A stretch of DNA of 64,000 nucleotides from Perca fluviatilis (lineage: Eukaryota; Chordata; Actinopteri; Perciformes; Percidae). The position numbers and the translations under genes were made by a program. Below, piece after piece: positions 32,165-43,953 of this stretch. The stretch covers positions 2,576,068 to 2,640,067 of the forward strand of contig NC_053116.1 of the NCBI RefSeq assembly GCF_010015445.1, written 5' to 3'. Below the pieces are notes generated by a model. That model made no database searches, was not told where the DNA came from, and saw only the letters and a list, made by a program, of their open reading frames with translations. Within the stretch, counting starts at the first letter, position 1. Each line of letters starts with the position of its first letter.

Positions 32165-33089
32165 AGATACCACCACTCAGACACCAACACCACCACCTTC
32201 GGCTCTCAGCAACTAAAAATGAGGGGAGAAATGGGAAACACACACACACAATTAAAGGGGTTCACTCCACAAGAATGAACATCACAAATCAATATAAACA
32301 AGGTTATAAAGAAACAAATTGAAAGAAATTCAACCAATATAGATACAATATAAAGGCCAGAACCAGTATGGGTTCCCACAGGCCGTACAAAACAAGAATT
32401 CAAAAGACTTTGCTATAAAACTCAAAAGAAACAAAACACTTATAATTAGCACAATAACATAACCAAAGAAACTCAATGTTTAAGTAAAAAAACTCACTTA
32501 AAGAAAAGAAAACTAAACAAAATATAACTACAACTTTTAATTAAATTGAAAACAAAATAGAAAGAAAATAATGAAAGAAACAACTAAATCAACCAAATTA
32601 AGGTAGGGAGCCAAACCCCTCAACAATGGCTCACATAAAACAAAAGGCTCATATATTGCCCAGTAGCCGTGAAGGCAAGACAGGCGTGCAGCAATAGGCT
32701 ACGGTACTCAGGATTTTTAAATAGCAGCAGTCTCGGCAAAAGCCGTCTTAGGCAAAACAGCAGCCTCGGCAAAACAGCAGCCAGTAGTTGAAGTGCTAAG
32801 CAGCTAACAGGGATCTCTGCCAGCTTCAGCGTTCCTAGCGTTTACAGAAAATAATAATTAACACCAAATAAGTTTAACGAATAAATCCGACCCCATTTAG
32901 CCCACATACCGTTCAAGCTGAGTTTTAGTAGACCCAGAGGGAGGCAGCTCCGAGGATGCAAACCGCAGCAGCTATCAGTGTTACTCGCTTTTCATTCACA
33001 GCGTTCAACCGGTAAGGTGAAGGACAACCCGCCAACCGAAGATCTACAAGCGTTCAGTATATAATAAATAACGGCAATGTGTGATCGCG
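32165..33089. other. A-rich unassigned sequence
   Basis: From 32215 to 32600 the plus strand is A-rich and gene-free. From 32680 to 32790 there are short repeats of cggcaaaa and cagcagc. Together with the tandem repeat that follows it may be the untranslated part of a minus-strand retroelement, but nothing in it identifies a family. Confidence 0.3.
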
Positions 33090-34095
33090 TTCCCCCGCCA
33101 GGAACCAAGACACCACGGAAGAGTCGGGCGGTTGCAGTCACATTCGGTCTTGACATACTATTCACACACTCATACTGACCAACACTAAACTCACGCACTG
33201 GCCACGGTTACATTCGGTACTCTGGTGGGCTCTCTCCTCATGAGTCTAACTACCATGTAGCAACATTCACTACTAACATATAACTTAACATAACTACCAA
33301 GATAACATTACGTGTATTTGTATGTGATATAATACTTTCCCCTTGGTAATGTAGCCTATGAATTTCCATGAACACAATTCTAAAATGCACGAGACATAAA
33401 GGCTTCTGCTATCGGTAACTCAAACTTGCCGAGAACCTAGACACCCGTGATTACATAGACTCATGCATTAGGCACGGTTACAGTCTCTTTCAGTAGCCTG
33501 GTGCACGGTCTCCTGCTGACAGCCTACCTATCACGTAACAAACATTTAATTTAACATAACTACTAAGATAACGTGACGTGTATTTGTATGTGATATCCAT
33601 CGATAATGTAGTCTCTGAATTTGAATGTACACAATCATCTAAGATGCACGAGAAATAAAGGCTTCTGGGATCGGTTGATAACTCAAACTTGCCGAGAACC
33701 TAGACACCCGTTTGTGAGTATAGACTCATGCAGTACCCTCGGTTACGGTCCTTACGGTCTCGTTCAGTAGCCTGGTGTGCGTTCTCCTCGTGACAGCCTA
33801 CCTACCACGTAGCAACATTCACTTCTTTAACATTTAACTTAACATAACTACCAAGATAACATGACGTGTATTTGTATGTGATGTACTGTACTTCCCCCTC
33901 GATAATGTGTGAATTGCCATGAACACAATCCTCTAAGATGCACCAGAAACAAGGCTTGGTTAATAACTCAAACTTGCCGAGAACCAAGACACCGTTTGAT
34001 TACATTAGACTCGAGCGGGCCGGCCGGTTGCACGGTTACATTCGGTCTCGTTCAGTAGTGTCCTAGTGTGCGGTCTAGGTAGCTCATTTCCTGAT
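33090..34095. repeat. Tandem repeat, unit about 263-285 bp, over three copies
   Basis: The word caaacttgccgagaacc recurs at 33421, 33684 and 33969, with intervals of 263 and 285 bp. Each unit also contains gacagcctacct or its variant and gtgtatttgtatgtgat. A partial unit precedes (33100-33220) and another follows (34047-34090). Copies are diverged and carry indels, so the array is not recent. Confidence 0.85.
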
Positions 34096-34422
34096 TGATT
34101 CTACCACCACCACTCCAGTGGAGGCACTAATGAGCTAGATTACTACACACACAGTAGCAGAAGAATACCAGCTACACACAAAGGCACGAATGAAGTAAAA
34201 GAAAAAAAACAGGAGTTCATTGACGTATGGCACTCAAGTCTCCCGGTTCAGTGACACGAGTCGGGTTAATTAACCGGCTCTTCGGTCAGTTCGTCAACAC
34301 TACAAAAGAGCGCCAGGTAGTTAGGAGTTCAACTCATACTGCTACACTACGGTAGCTGCAGGGATCAAAAAGGCTCCGCACTACAGCAAGCCTCCTTCTT
34401 CGTCTTCTTCTTCTTTATTTAA

Positions 34423-34591
34423 CCCTTGTGTTGTCTTCCCGTCGACCGTGCAACTTTTTATTTTTCTGGGTCAAAATTGACTTTTTTTTCAACATTGTGG
34501 TCGACACTTCTGTCTAAACTTATAAGTTTAAATTTCTGATATAGAAGCTTTTTGAATATGGGTCAAATTTGAACCGAGGAGAACAGGAGGG
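34423..34591. mobile_element. piggyBac-like MITE (169 bp) flanked by TTAA
   Basis: TTAA flanks it at 34419-34422 and 34592-34595. The ends are cccttgtgttgtc and, inverted, ccctcctgttctcc, with a gggtcaaa word in from each side. TTAA duplication is diagnostic of piggyBac-type transposition. Confidence 0.8.
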
Positions 34592-34931
34592 TTAATGGCA
34601 GGCTACACACCAAGTTTTAAGGTGTATGTCGCCGACTACTCTATTGAGTACACAACAACATTAAACATTTAAATAATGACCCGTTTGTCTCGGTTTGATT
34701 TTCTCCTATTTCTAATATTCCCTTGATACTTAATTCCCTCCCTATTTCTACCACTTTGTCTTTTAATCTTTACTAAGGCAAGCCAAAAGGAACAGGAGCA
34801 CTCAATATAGGACAAGGTTGCCCTCTGCTGGCCAGTGTTCAGCACTCCCATACATAGAAACTAAAACCGTATCTTCTGTGTTAAAATGAATAATGTTACA
34901 GCTGCAATGCTGCTAGAATCAGACATTTTAC

Positions 34932-35303
34932 CCTCCTGTTGTCCTTTGAAAAGGGGTCAGACTTGACGTCTGACCCCTTTTCAAAGTTTTCAAAAATAAC
35001 ATGGATGGTTCAACGCAGCACTCTTGGCAATTAAAATGTTTAAAAAAACATCAAAGAATGTTGACTAAAATGACATAATAAAGACAAAAGCGCCAAAAAC
35101 ATTGTAAAAAGCGACTAAAGGCATTGAAAACCTAGAAAACCGCAGAATAAAGCTTTGAAAAAAGCGTCAAACAAGGCACTAAAAATGTTTTAAAAAGTGA
35201 CTAAAACGTTAAGATAACCCGTCAAAAATGTTGAAAAAAGCATTGAAAAATGTGTGAAAAAAAGTGTTGATTTTCAGTATTCACCCGGGAGGACAACACA
35301 AGA
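34932..35303. mobile_element. piggyBac-like MITE, second copy
   Basis: The left end is ccctcctgttgtcc after ttta (a decayed TTAA), the right end ggacaacacaagag before ttaa. Near the left end is a hairpin: 34945-34961 and its complement at 34969-34985, with the core gaaaaggggtcaga. The remainder is A-rich with repeated 'aaaagcg' words. Confidence 0.7.
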
Positions 35304-35379
35304 GTTAATTTAAACAGAACTAATGACTCAAGTTGCTACAGAAGTTCTCTTAGTTCTTATGATTTAGTTAGTCCGGATT

Positions 35380-35500
35380 ACGTGTTGTCTTCCCGTCGAC
35401 CAACAAGCAACTTCTTGTATTTTTGTGGGTCAAAAATTTTAAATTGAAAGTTTTTTTTCAACATTTTGGTCTATTTTGGGATATATACACATTTTATTTG
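35380..35500. mobile_element. piggyBac-like MITE, partial copy
   Basis: The stretch acgtgttgtcttcccgtcga and the following ttttcaacattttggtc match the left part of the element at 34423-34591. No right end or TTAA is seen. Confidence 0.55.
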
Positions 35501-35915
35501 ATCAGTAAATCACATTGAGACAAGAGAGACCTGAGTACAGAGTGAAACATCAAACCAGGGCTGTAGTCAAGACCACCTTTGTCGAGTCCAAGACAAGTCC
35601 AAGACCACGACTAGTCGAGTCCAAGTCAAGACCAAGTCCAGAGAGGTTCGAGTCCAAGACAAGACCGAGTCCAAAAAGGTCAGAGTCAGCACCGAGTCCA
35701 GGACAGGAAAAAAAAAGTCTAATGCGTCCATGACATTATCAGTCATTTGGGGTTATTATTTGTTGATTTAAAAGCAAAAACAGTGTCACAACACCCAGGA
35801 TTTTTAAGTAAAGACATTCCCCTTGATATCATATATTCTAATCTAAAGAAAACAGAATGATGATATATGGTGATACCTCATAATAACAGTGTTAGATGTA
35901 TGTAATCAATGTATT

Positions 35916-36192
35916 CTTCTGTATTCACACCCCCAACCGGCTCGTTCACACCCCCAACCGGCTCGTCAGACACCGCCTACCAAGAGCCTGGGTCTGTCCG
36001 AGGTTTCTTCCCAAGAGGGAGTTTTTCCTCGCCACTGTCGCACTGCTTGCTCTTGAGGGAATTACTGGAATTGTTGGAATTGTTGGGGCTTTGTAAATTA
36101 TAGAGTGTGGTCTAGACCTACTCTATCTGTAAAGTGTCTCGAGATAACTTATGTTATGATTTGATACTATAAATAAAATTGAATTGAATTGA
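35916..36192 (+). mobile_element. 3' part of a SINE-like retroelement with (ATTGA)n tail, copy 1
   Basis: The stretch cgtcagacaccgcctacc, then gagtttttcctcgccac and the tail aaattgaattgaattg matches two other copies in the window (40204-40436 and 60113-60354). It has a possible aataaa signal just before the pentamer tail. Only the 3' half is present here. A 22-bp tandem duplication lies at its 5' edge (cacccccaaccggctcg twice). Confidence 0.8.
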
Positions 36193-37189
36193 AATTCTGC
36201 AAATATCTTTATGTAAAAAGAAAAATAGATTACAATCCAAATATAAAAACATAATGGAATGTATTGAAGTAAGGCTAACAGGCATTCTGTATTGCTTTCA
36301 AATATTTATTCTCCTCTGGATGAACTTTTCTAATTATATCTGAGTCAGCACACATAGACTAGGAATCATTTACTCCCCCCTCCTGTTTTGCTCTTTTGTT
36401 GTTAATGTAGGCCTATTAATAAACCCCTGGACTGTAATATTTCAGATGTGTTTGAGCAATGTCCAAAACTTTGTGCACACTCAAAATACAGTATATCTGT
36501 GTTCTCTGTGATTTGGAGGAGTCGTGATTTTGAGAAAAATAAAGTTATAATAGGCTATTACAAGAATAAAGTCACTGTATTTCAGAAATCTACCTGCACC
36601 ATAGTCTGCTGTGCATTACGTGATTGCTGTAGATCTCAGACCTTCTGACAGACACAGAGCCCTGTCTGGGTGTCTGAATGAGACAAAGAGTTTAGCTAGA
36701 GAAGTGGCCGTACGCTGCTCTACATCGGTGGTGGAAAACCGAATCTACTGCAGAAATACACGGAGCACAAACGCAACACATCTACCGCAGCATGTCCACA
36801 GTAGAGTGCATCCGTTATAACCTGAGGCTGCGCTGCATTTTACAGAGTGGACACCAAGAGACGCACAGGTGTTCTTCAGAGCTCCGTGTGGTTGAGTCTG
36901 AACCATAGACTGGAAACGTCACAGGAACTTTAAACTAAATCATTAGTATTGCGCTCCTTAACTTTGTGTTGATGGCATCAATGTATTACACTGATTTGGC
37001 TATGATTCCTCCGAAAACTTCACCCGGCTTTAACAGCTTTCCTCACGTAGAGACGGTTGCTAGGTGATAGCAACCAACACAACATGGTCGGACCCCGCAC
37101 GTAGCTGCCTGTTGTATTCGCCTCGGAAAAATAAACTGGACAAAGTTACATTCGGGGCTACACTCAAAACATTCGGGGCTGAAGCCCCG
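36193..37189. other. Internal sequence of the hAT, no gene seen
   Basis: AT-rich to about 36600, then GC-balanced. No coding frame beyond chance length and no recognised repeat. Confidence 0.4.
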
Positions 37190-37964
37190 GCAAAATCGGC
37201 TGATGCCGCTCCTCCTAAAACCGGGACATTTTAGCGTCCCGACAGGCTTTTGTCGGGACTCGGGACATTAACTTCAAAATCGGGACTGTCCCGGTCAAAC
37301 CGGGACGTATGGTCACCCTAATTATGTTCCTAGTAAACAAACATAGGTAGCGGCGAAAATGTTATATGGGAACATAGTACAGAGTAAAGACACCTGGATT
37401 TGGTCGAGACCAAAAGCCATATTTGGCAAGACCAGTGGCCGAGACCGAGACAAGTCCGAGTCCGAATACCAGCGAGTCTGAGACAAGTCCGAGACCATAG
37501 AAAAACGGACTCGAGTCCGGACTCGAGTCCAAGACCGGACTCGAGTACTACAGCCCTGCATCAAACACAAATACAATCAAATGAAAATAAGAAAGATTGA
37601 AATATCAAGACAAGTAAGACATCAGTATTTATAAAAGTATTTCATACAAATAAGTTAAAAATGAAAAAACCCATTTATAAAGAAAACTGTAAAATGACAT
37701 GATTATACTATGTCAAGCAGTCAGTTAAAATGAACGAGGTCTCTAATCAGACTGTTGAGTCGACCCATCGGTATCAGTGCATCCAATTTTAGATTACTCT
37801 GTAAATTATTATAAATATCTAAAGGCTGTCTTGTCCAAGACTACTTCTAACTGCAGGGACTGGAAGCAGCAGCAGTGAATAACTAGCACATATGCTTATA
37901 TGTTTGTATTTTGAATTGAACCTTACCGTTTACCTGTTTACATTTCTGGCATTGTAACGGTAAA

Positions 37965-38265
37965 GGTACTTTATTGTCACATACACATATATGTAGCGAA
38001 ATTCATTCTCTGCATTTAACCCATTCCTCAAGGGAAAAGTGGGCAGCCCAGGGACCAACTCCAGATCTGAGCCAGTGCCTTGCTCAAGGGCACTGACTGG
38101 AGAACCATGTTTTTTGATGGTGGGGGAAACCGGAGCACCCGGAGGAAACCCACGCAACCATGGGGAGAACAAACAGACTACACACAGGCCCGGAACGACC
38201 TGGATTTGAACCCAGAACCTTCTTGCTGTGAGGCCACAGTGCTAACCATTGGGCCACTATGTGCA
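37965..38265 (-). mobile_element. tRNA-derived SINE, minus strand
   Basis: Read on the minus strand: a head gtggcccaatggttagcac (A box), B box gggttcaaatcc, a body with gtgggtttcctccgggtg, and a 3' part gaatttcgctacat ending near gacaataaagtacc. It is related to the SINE at 7225-7590 in the head but differs in the tail. No target duplication was found. Confidence 0.8.
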
Positions 38266-38636
38266 CTTTTGTTTTTTGCTCCTTTTTGATCATCTTTTCA
38301 TTGTCTGTATCTCGAATTGATTTGCACCCTTTCCTGCTTTGCAATTCAACTGCTACAAAGACATACGAAACAAAGGCAAAACACCAGTTTAAATGTATAT
38401 GGGAGACTTAAAGTTTCTCTTTGTAACTTTCAGTTTGTGTTGATTCTAGCGGCCAAAGTGTTTTCACCACACCTGCTGTCGTAAAGGTCATTCTGCATGA
38501 GGCTTTTCCGTTGTTACACCGAAATCTGTGACCCGCCAGAATAGACTCTGTCGGCATTACCGGGAACTGCCACTAAAACCTAACTTTCGTTTATGCCGTG
38601 GGGTAAAACAAACCATTCTAATTAATGAGGGTGGAC

Positions 38637-39541
38637 TAGGGCTGCAGGATTATGGCCAAAATGATAATCACGATTATTTTGATCAATATTGAGATCACGA
38701 TTAATTATCATGATTATTTGTTGATTTTAACCAAAACAAATGTTATTGTCACAACTGCTTTTACATCCATATTGTGCTACATTCATCCTTTATTGAAGGA
38801 TACTGTGAAGGAGTATGCCATTTCAGCTGTTGTGCGACCGCTTTCCAAACATGCACGTTTGCCGCAAGGTATCTACCTGACGAAATAGCAATCCGGATTT
38901 CGGTGGCTCATTACACTGCTACTTACATGTCTGCGTTGCACTCTGATGCTCCGAAACCCGTGTTAGAAGCAACATAAACCTTGCTGCATGTCACACTAGA
39001 AAACACTAATAACACGTTACACAGCAGGTAACGTTAGCCTACAGTTAGCTACAGTAGTAACTGGATTAAACACGGCTAAAATGCTGACAGCTAAACGGTG
39101 TAGTGCGACATGATTCCAACAGCGGGATGTCAAACAGTCTGCTGCTAAAGCTATGAGCTAAAAGACACAAACTAGCACTGGTCACTGCTGTTGTATGAAA
39201 AACAAAACAGACAGGACAAAATACTGGTAAACTGGTAAATATTGTGACCGGCTTATGATGACCGACTGCTATGTGTTGTGGAATTTTCCTCACGTTACTC
39301 TGTCCTCTGTGACTGTCTACATCTAGAAACTAAGCTGCGCGGTGCAGGGAACAACTCTGATTTGCTCATGGAGACACGTGTTCAGACTGTGGTTTATGCT
39401 AGATTGGCTTTGCAAAAACTTTGATAAGGAGCGTTCTATGAACGGAATGACGCACTTTAAATATCGCTCGATCACGCAAATTTGATCGTGAGAAGCCAAA
39501 ATCGTGATCGTGATTAAAATTTGATTAATTGTGCAGCCCTA
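38637..39541. mobile_element. Non-autonomous hAT (905 bp)
   Basis: The ends are tagggctgcaggatta and, inverted, tagggctgcacaatta. Flanks are gggtggac (38629-38636) and gcgtggac (39542-39549), an 8-bp duplication with one mismatch. The subterminal regions are full of 'cacgatta' words. The interior shares words with 44330-44600 (aaaatgctgacagctaaac), so the two elements are relatives. Confidence 0.88.
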
Positions 39542-39814
39542 GCGTGGACCTTGTTAGCAGTTCATTTTTACTCTTTGTCATATACGATTGTTTTTTTGTT
39601 TGGTACAATGCTGAAAAGTAGCTATGTGGCATTCTGCACCCAAATAATGTAAAAGAAATCCTGATCTTAAGTTTGATATACTGCTGAATAGACAATCTGT
39701 TAATGCCACTAACGTTTTTTTTTTCTGCTTCTCTTCATAATTGTCAGATTCATCTAGCAACCCATATAGAACTGGCTCAGGTTTGTCTTGCACCAGCTCT
39801 TAATTATGCTGTTA

Positions 39815-40436
39815 TAGTTTTAGACTGCCGGAGGACCTTCTTCCTGACACACTGAGCTCCTCTCTCTTTCCATCTGTGTGCATCCATGTCCCAGAAATGC
39901 TTGTTACTAACTTAGCTCTGGGGAGCTTATTCCCTGGAGTCCTTATGTTTTTTGTCGACCAGCAGTTTTCCTTGGATTAGGGTGGCACCTAAATCATGGC
40001 TGCAGCTATCGCCGTGGTCCTGCTCCGCGCCCGGCTATGCCCTGCTACACCCTACTAAACCCTGCAGTGCCCTGCTACGTCCTGCTACACCCTGTAACGC
40101 CCTGCAGTGCCCTTCTACACCCTGTAACACCATGAACTACTACAACTACTATTTCTAGTCATAGTTCCATTATCTTTATTGTGATTATTATTGCCACTAT
40201 TCATCACACCCCCAGCCGTCATCGTCAGACACCGCCTACCAAGAGCCTGGGTCTGTCCCAGGTTTCTCCCTAAAAGGAAGTTTTTCCTCGCCACTGTCAC
40301 ACTAAATGCTTGCTCTTGGGGGAATTACTGGAATTGTTGGGTCTTTGTAAATTATAGTGTGGGGTCTAAACCTAATCTGTAAAGTGCCTTGAGATAACTC
40401 TTGCTATGATTTGATACTATGAATAGAATAGAATTG
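39815..40436 (+). mobile_element. SINE-like retroelement with (ATAGA)n tail, copy 2
   Basis: This longer copy shares gacacactgagctcc, cagaaatgcttgttacta and gagtccttatgttttttg with the copy at 59680-60354, and the 3' part with 35916-36192. Its middle (about 40020-40130) is a short tandem array of words like ccctgctacaccctg. It ends in gaatagaatagaatt. I see no A or B box, so its promoter type is uncertain. Confidence 0.75.
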
Positions 40437-40682
40437 GTCGCTCCGTTGGGTCGTTTGTCCCGTTTGTCCTGTCAATTATAACGTACGGACAATCCAACCC
40501 AATGTAGCTCAGTTTGTTTTATGTATCTTACTCTGTCAATCGGTAAAAGTACTTTAGAGTAGCCATACTGGGTTAATGTTATGTTATCCAGTCAGTCCCC
40601 CCACAGCAACTCTGCCACAAGCATGTGTCCTCTCCTTTTATCCCTTGCTGCTGTAACAGTGTGAATTTCCCTATTTGTGGGA

Positions 40683-41814
40683 TTAATAAAGAATTTTGAA
40701 TCTTGAATCAGTTGAATCTTTTTTCACAAACACTGCAGTATGAGTTCTCATGTGTGTCTTCAAGTGTCCATTTTCAGTGAAAGCTTCACCACACTCACAG
40801 CAGCTGAAAGGTTTGTTTCCTGTATGATTTCTCATGTGTGACCGTAAATTTTCACTCTGGGTAAAAGATTTCTTACAAACTGAGCAGCTAAAAGGCTTCT
40901 CTCCTGTGTGGATTCTCATGTGTGTTTGCAAACCTCCACTCTGGGTAAAAGATTTCTTACAAACTGAGCAGCTAAACGGTTTCTCTCCTGTGTGGATTCT
41001 CATGTGTTTTTGTAAACCTCCACTCTGGGTAAAAGATTTCTTACAAACTGAGCAGCTGAAAGGTTTTTCTCCTGTGTGAATTCTCATGTGCATCTTTAAA
41101 GCTCCACTGTGTGTCAAAGATTTCTTACAGACTGAGCAGCTGAAAGGTTTTTCTCCAGAATGAGTCATCATGTGGGTCTTCAGGGTTCCACTTTGAGTGA
41201 AAGCTCTACCACACTCAGAGCAGCTAAAAGGTTTTTCTCCTGTGTGAGTTTTCATGTGTGACTGTAAACTTCCTTTCCGTGTAAAAGATGTATTACAAAC
41301 TGAGCAGCTGTAAGCTTTTTTTCCTGTGTGACATTTCATGTGTGGTTTCAGATCTGCCTTGCAGGCAAATTTTTTCCCACAGTTAGAGCAGCTAAATGAC
41401 CGCTGTCTTGTCTCCTTCCAAAAATCACTATCAACACTGTCATCAGTCTCTGGTTGTAAAAGTGGATGGGAGTTCCTGGCTGGTTCTGGTCCTCCACAGT
41501 CCTCTCCATCAGCTTCTGTTTCCATGTGTTGAGTTTGTCTTTGATGAAGCTGTGACGACTGAGCTTCCTCTTCATCATCTTCACTCTTCACAGGGATAGG
41601 AGTGAATGGGAACTTGTTGATATCAGCCTCCTCCAGCCCTTGAAGCTGCTCTCCCTCCTGACTGCTCCACAGTTCCTCCTGTTCCTCTTTAATGTGGCTG
41701 GGGTTTTTTTTTTTTTTTGTTCTGGGGGCGCTCCCCCCCCTTTCCCCCCCCGGGGGGCCAACTCCTGCTGCTCCTCTTTACCAACAATCACTTTAAGAAC
41801 GTCTGGAGGTAAAG
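40683..41814 (-). CDS. C2H2 zinc-finger protein, main exon, eight fingers
   Basis: The minus-strand exon starts after the acceptor gtttcag (at 41815-41821) with ALPPDVLKVIVGKEEQ, like its paralogue at 3799. An acidic linker follows (SSQEGEQ, KSEDDEEEAQ, METEADGED), then eight intact fingers with TGEKPFSC linkers between about 41390 and 40740. Fingers 5 and 6 differ at one residue in KKSFTQSGGLQ-HM, a recent duplication. The tail TAVFVKKDSTDSRF precedes the stop at 40683. The expected reading frame is broken between KEEQQE and the linker by a homopolymer block (about 41704-41759). From the in-frame Met at 41591 the rest is open. It is a probable DNA-binding transcription factor. Confidence 0.85.
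41704..41759. other. Homopolymer-mosaic block inside the zinc-finger exon
   Basis: The segment consists of runs of T, G, C, C and G with few other bases. The paralogue has ordinary coding sequence for a glutamate/proline stretch here. The block shifts the frame. It looks like an assembly or sequencing artefact more than a biological insertion. Confidence 0.75.
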
Positions 41815-41821
41815 CTGAAAC

Positions 41822-42375
41822 ACAGACAGACATACATTAAATATCAGTCTCAACAATACTTTGCTAATTAGCTGATTTCACTGTGATAAGGACGCAGCTT
41901 CATAATGAAATCATCTGATTTATCCTGGGTCCCCAAAGGTCATCACACAAAACTGAGCTGTTACACTACCACCCTTAAATAAACTCATTCCTCCACTCTG
42001 CTCCGGCTGGTGGTCGAGATGAAAACACAAGGCCCGCAGGCCAAATTTGGCCCCTTGCAAATTTTGATCCGACCCAAATACCAATTTAGGTTCACAATGA
42101 ATTTTGGCCCAACTAGTTGTGCGCCAAACCAAAAAGACAGGAAACAGTTTTTCACACTGTAATTACACCAACACTCAGAGCAGATTTAAGCAGATTTGCC
42201 GACTGAGCCTTTGATAAATCCCCCCAGAAGCAGAGAGTTTCATATTCAGGCTGTGAAACAGGCTGCTGGGAGTCAGCGTTGTGGTAGCTGCTTATAAAAA
42301 TGAAATCTTTGTTTCGCTTGATTTACTAAATTCTACGATGGCTAAGAAACTTTTTTTCTGACTTTTTTAGGACTT
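41822..42375 (-). other. Intron upstream of the minus-strand zinc-finger exon
   Basis: 41822-41960 matches 1996-2106 plus 3770-3798 of the plus-strand paralogue, including the empty site tatttaat (41836-41843, inverted). Upstream to 42375 no gene is recognised. Confidence 0.7.
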
Positions 42376-42773
42376 TAAAGGAGAACTCCGGGCAATTTTT
42401 ACGTTAATCTTGATCGCTATATGTATATGAGTACTGTCGATAGCAAAAAAAAAACGAGCTGAATCGGTGCTAGCAACACGGAGCTGCTGCAGTTAATGCC
42501 GAGAGCTCCCACTCAGCTAAAACGGCAGTTATGGGGGCATAAGATAAAGAGTGTCTTTTTGCCTCTTAACAGACACAAAATGCAATTAAAATGTCTGTGC
42601 AACATGAACAGGGCCCTTACATGACAACAAGATGCATTTAGCAACTTAGCCATTGTTTAAATTCACCTACCCTCTTAGCTGCTAGCTGCCGTCTGGCATG
42701 AGTGAGTGTGTTCAGCCAGGCTCCGGTAATAATCATCACGCAGCAGTTCCGTGTGTATTTGTAGCATATATAT

Positions 42774-43904
42774 TAGGGCTGAACGATTTTTGAAAATAAT
42801 CTAATTGCGATTTATTTAAAAAATATTGCGATTGCGATTCGATATGCGATAATTTTTTAAGCTCTTTGTCTTCTGTATTAGTCAACAAAAACTAGCAATA
42901 AATCATTGTATAGTATGAACTTCACAAGATTAGATAGATTAAACAAGCTGTTCTTTCCTGGAGGCCAGGCCTGTATGTGATGGTGAAATTAGGTGATGCG
43001 TGAATTTATATGAATGACATCTTTTATTTAACTACTTCAATCCCAGTAGTATATTGAGCACTGACCAAGCCTGGTGGAAACATTCATATGAAAGAAAAAT
43101 AAATCACACTAAAGTGCAGATTGCAGAAATATAAAAACAAATGTGGCTTTACAACACTTAGTAGTATTTAGATTATTTAATTATTATTTACATAGACATA
43201 TGTAAACGTGGATTGCATTTTTTAAACACTGTCTTTGAACTTTACTAGACAGTTAAATAAGTAAAATATATACATCGGTGTATTTTCTTTAACAGCGCAC
43301 AGAGAGGAGCTGCCTCCAGCCCCTCCCTCCCTCATGAAGTTGCGTGCCGTGTGCATGACAGCGTCAACGACGCTGCACTAGCTCAGAGAGGCTATCGTTA
43401 CGTTAGTAGTAGCATGCAGGTGTTGCCGTGGGATTAGCTAACTGTACTAATAAAACCGTTGAAACACCGTGGCCACGCTGCTGTGACAGCTCCCCGAACG
43501 TCATTTATCAGAGTCTGGTTGTTACCCCCTCCTCGCCGGTACCTCCTCCCGCTCCATATCTTTATAATGGAGCTAACCGGAGCTAACCGATAATCAGAGC
43601 TAATCGTTGCTAACCGAGCCTTCAGTTCTGCGTGCCTGTATTCATTAATTGCATGTGTGGACTGGAGCCCGAATAAAACCCTTACAAGTTTTAAACTACA
43701 ACTCAGAGTTGTTTGAATGACAGAAATCTGCTCAAGGTACGGCGTACCGTTAGCGTGCTAAGTTGATGCTTTCTCTGCGGACTACGGAGTGCGGACTGAT
43801 TTGCTCTCGTGAGTCACGTGACCAAATCGCAGCCTTTGCGATTAGGAAATCGCGTTTTAACATATCGCGATATTATCGCAAATGCAATTAATCGTTCAGC
43901 CCTA
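42774..43904. mobile_element. Non-autonomous hAT (1,131 bp) in the left fold-back arm
   Basis: The ends are tagggctgaacgatt on both sides, flanked by atatatat (42766-42773 and 43905-43912). The right arm has the single octamer in the same context (46210-46217, tttgtagcatatatatcc when inverted). Subterminal 'attgcgat' words repeat on both sides. Confidence 0.93.
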
Positions 43905-43953
43905 ATATATATCCATTTTGTGTGCTGTCGTTGGTGAATATGAGTCTCTGCAG

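Larger units (their letters stand above)
35556..37558. mobile_element. Non-autonomous hAT (2.0 kb) with 8-bp TSD
   Basis: The ends are cagggctgtagt on both sides (inverted), flanked by catcaaac (35548-35555 and 37559-37566). Both subterminal regions carry many copies of gagtcc/caagacc words, likely transposase-binding repeats. Inside are a SINE-like element (35916-36192) and the right terminus of another hAT-like element (about 37190-37320, ending ggtcaccctaa). Confidence 0.92.

Noticed and set aside
33090..34095. Regular repeats that could suggest a CRISPR array
   Set aside because: Units are about 270 bp, diverged, with no short conserved repeat and unique spacer; the genome is eukaryotic.
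38774..39293. Short frames inside the hAT at 38637-39541
   Set aside because: No resemblance to a transposase; the element is non-autonomous.
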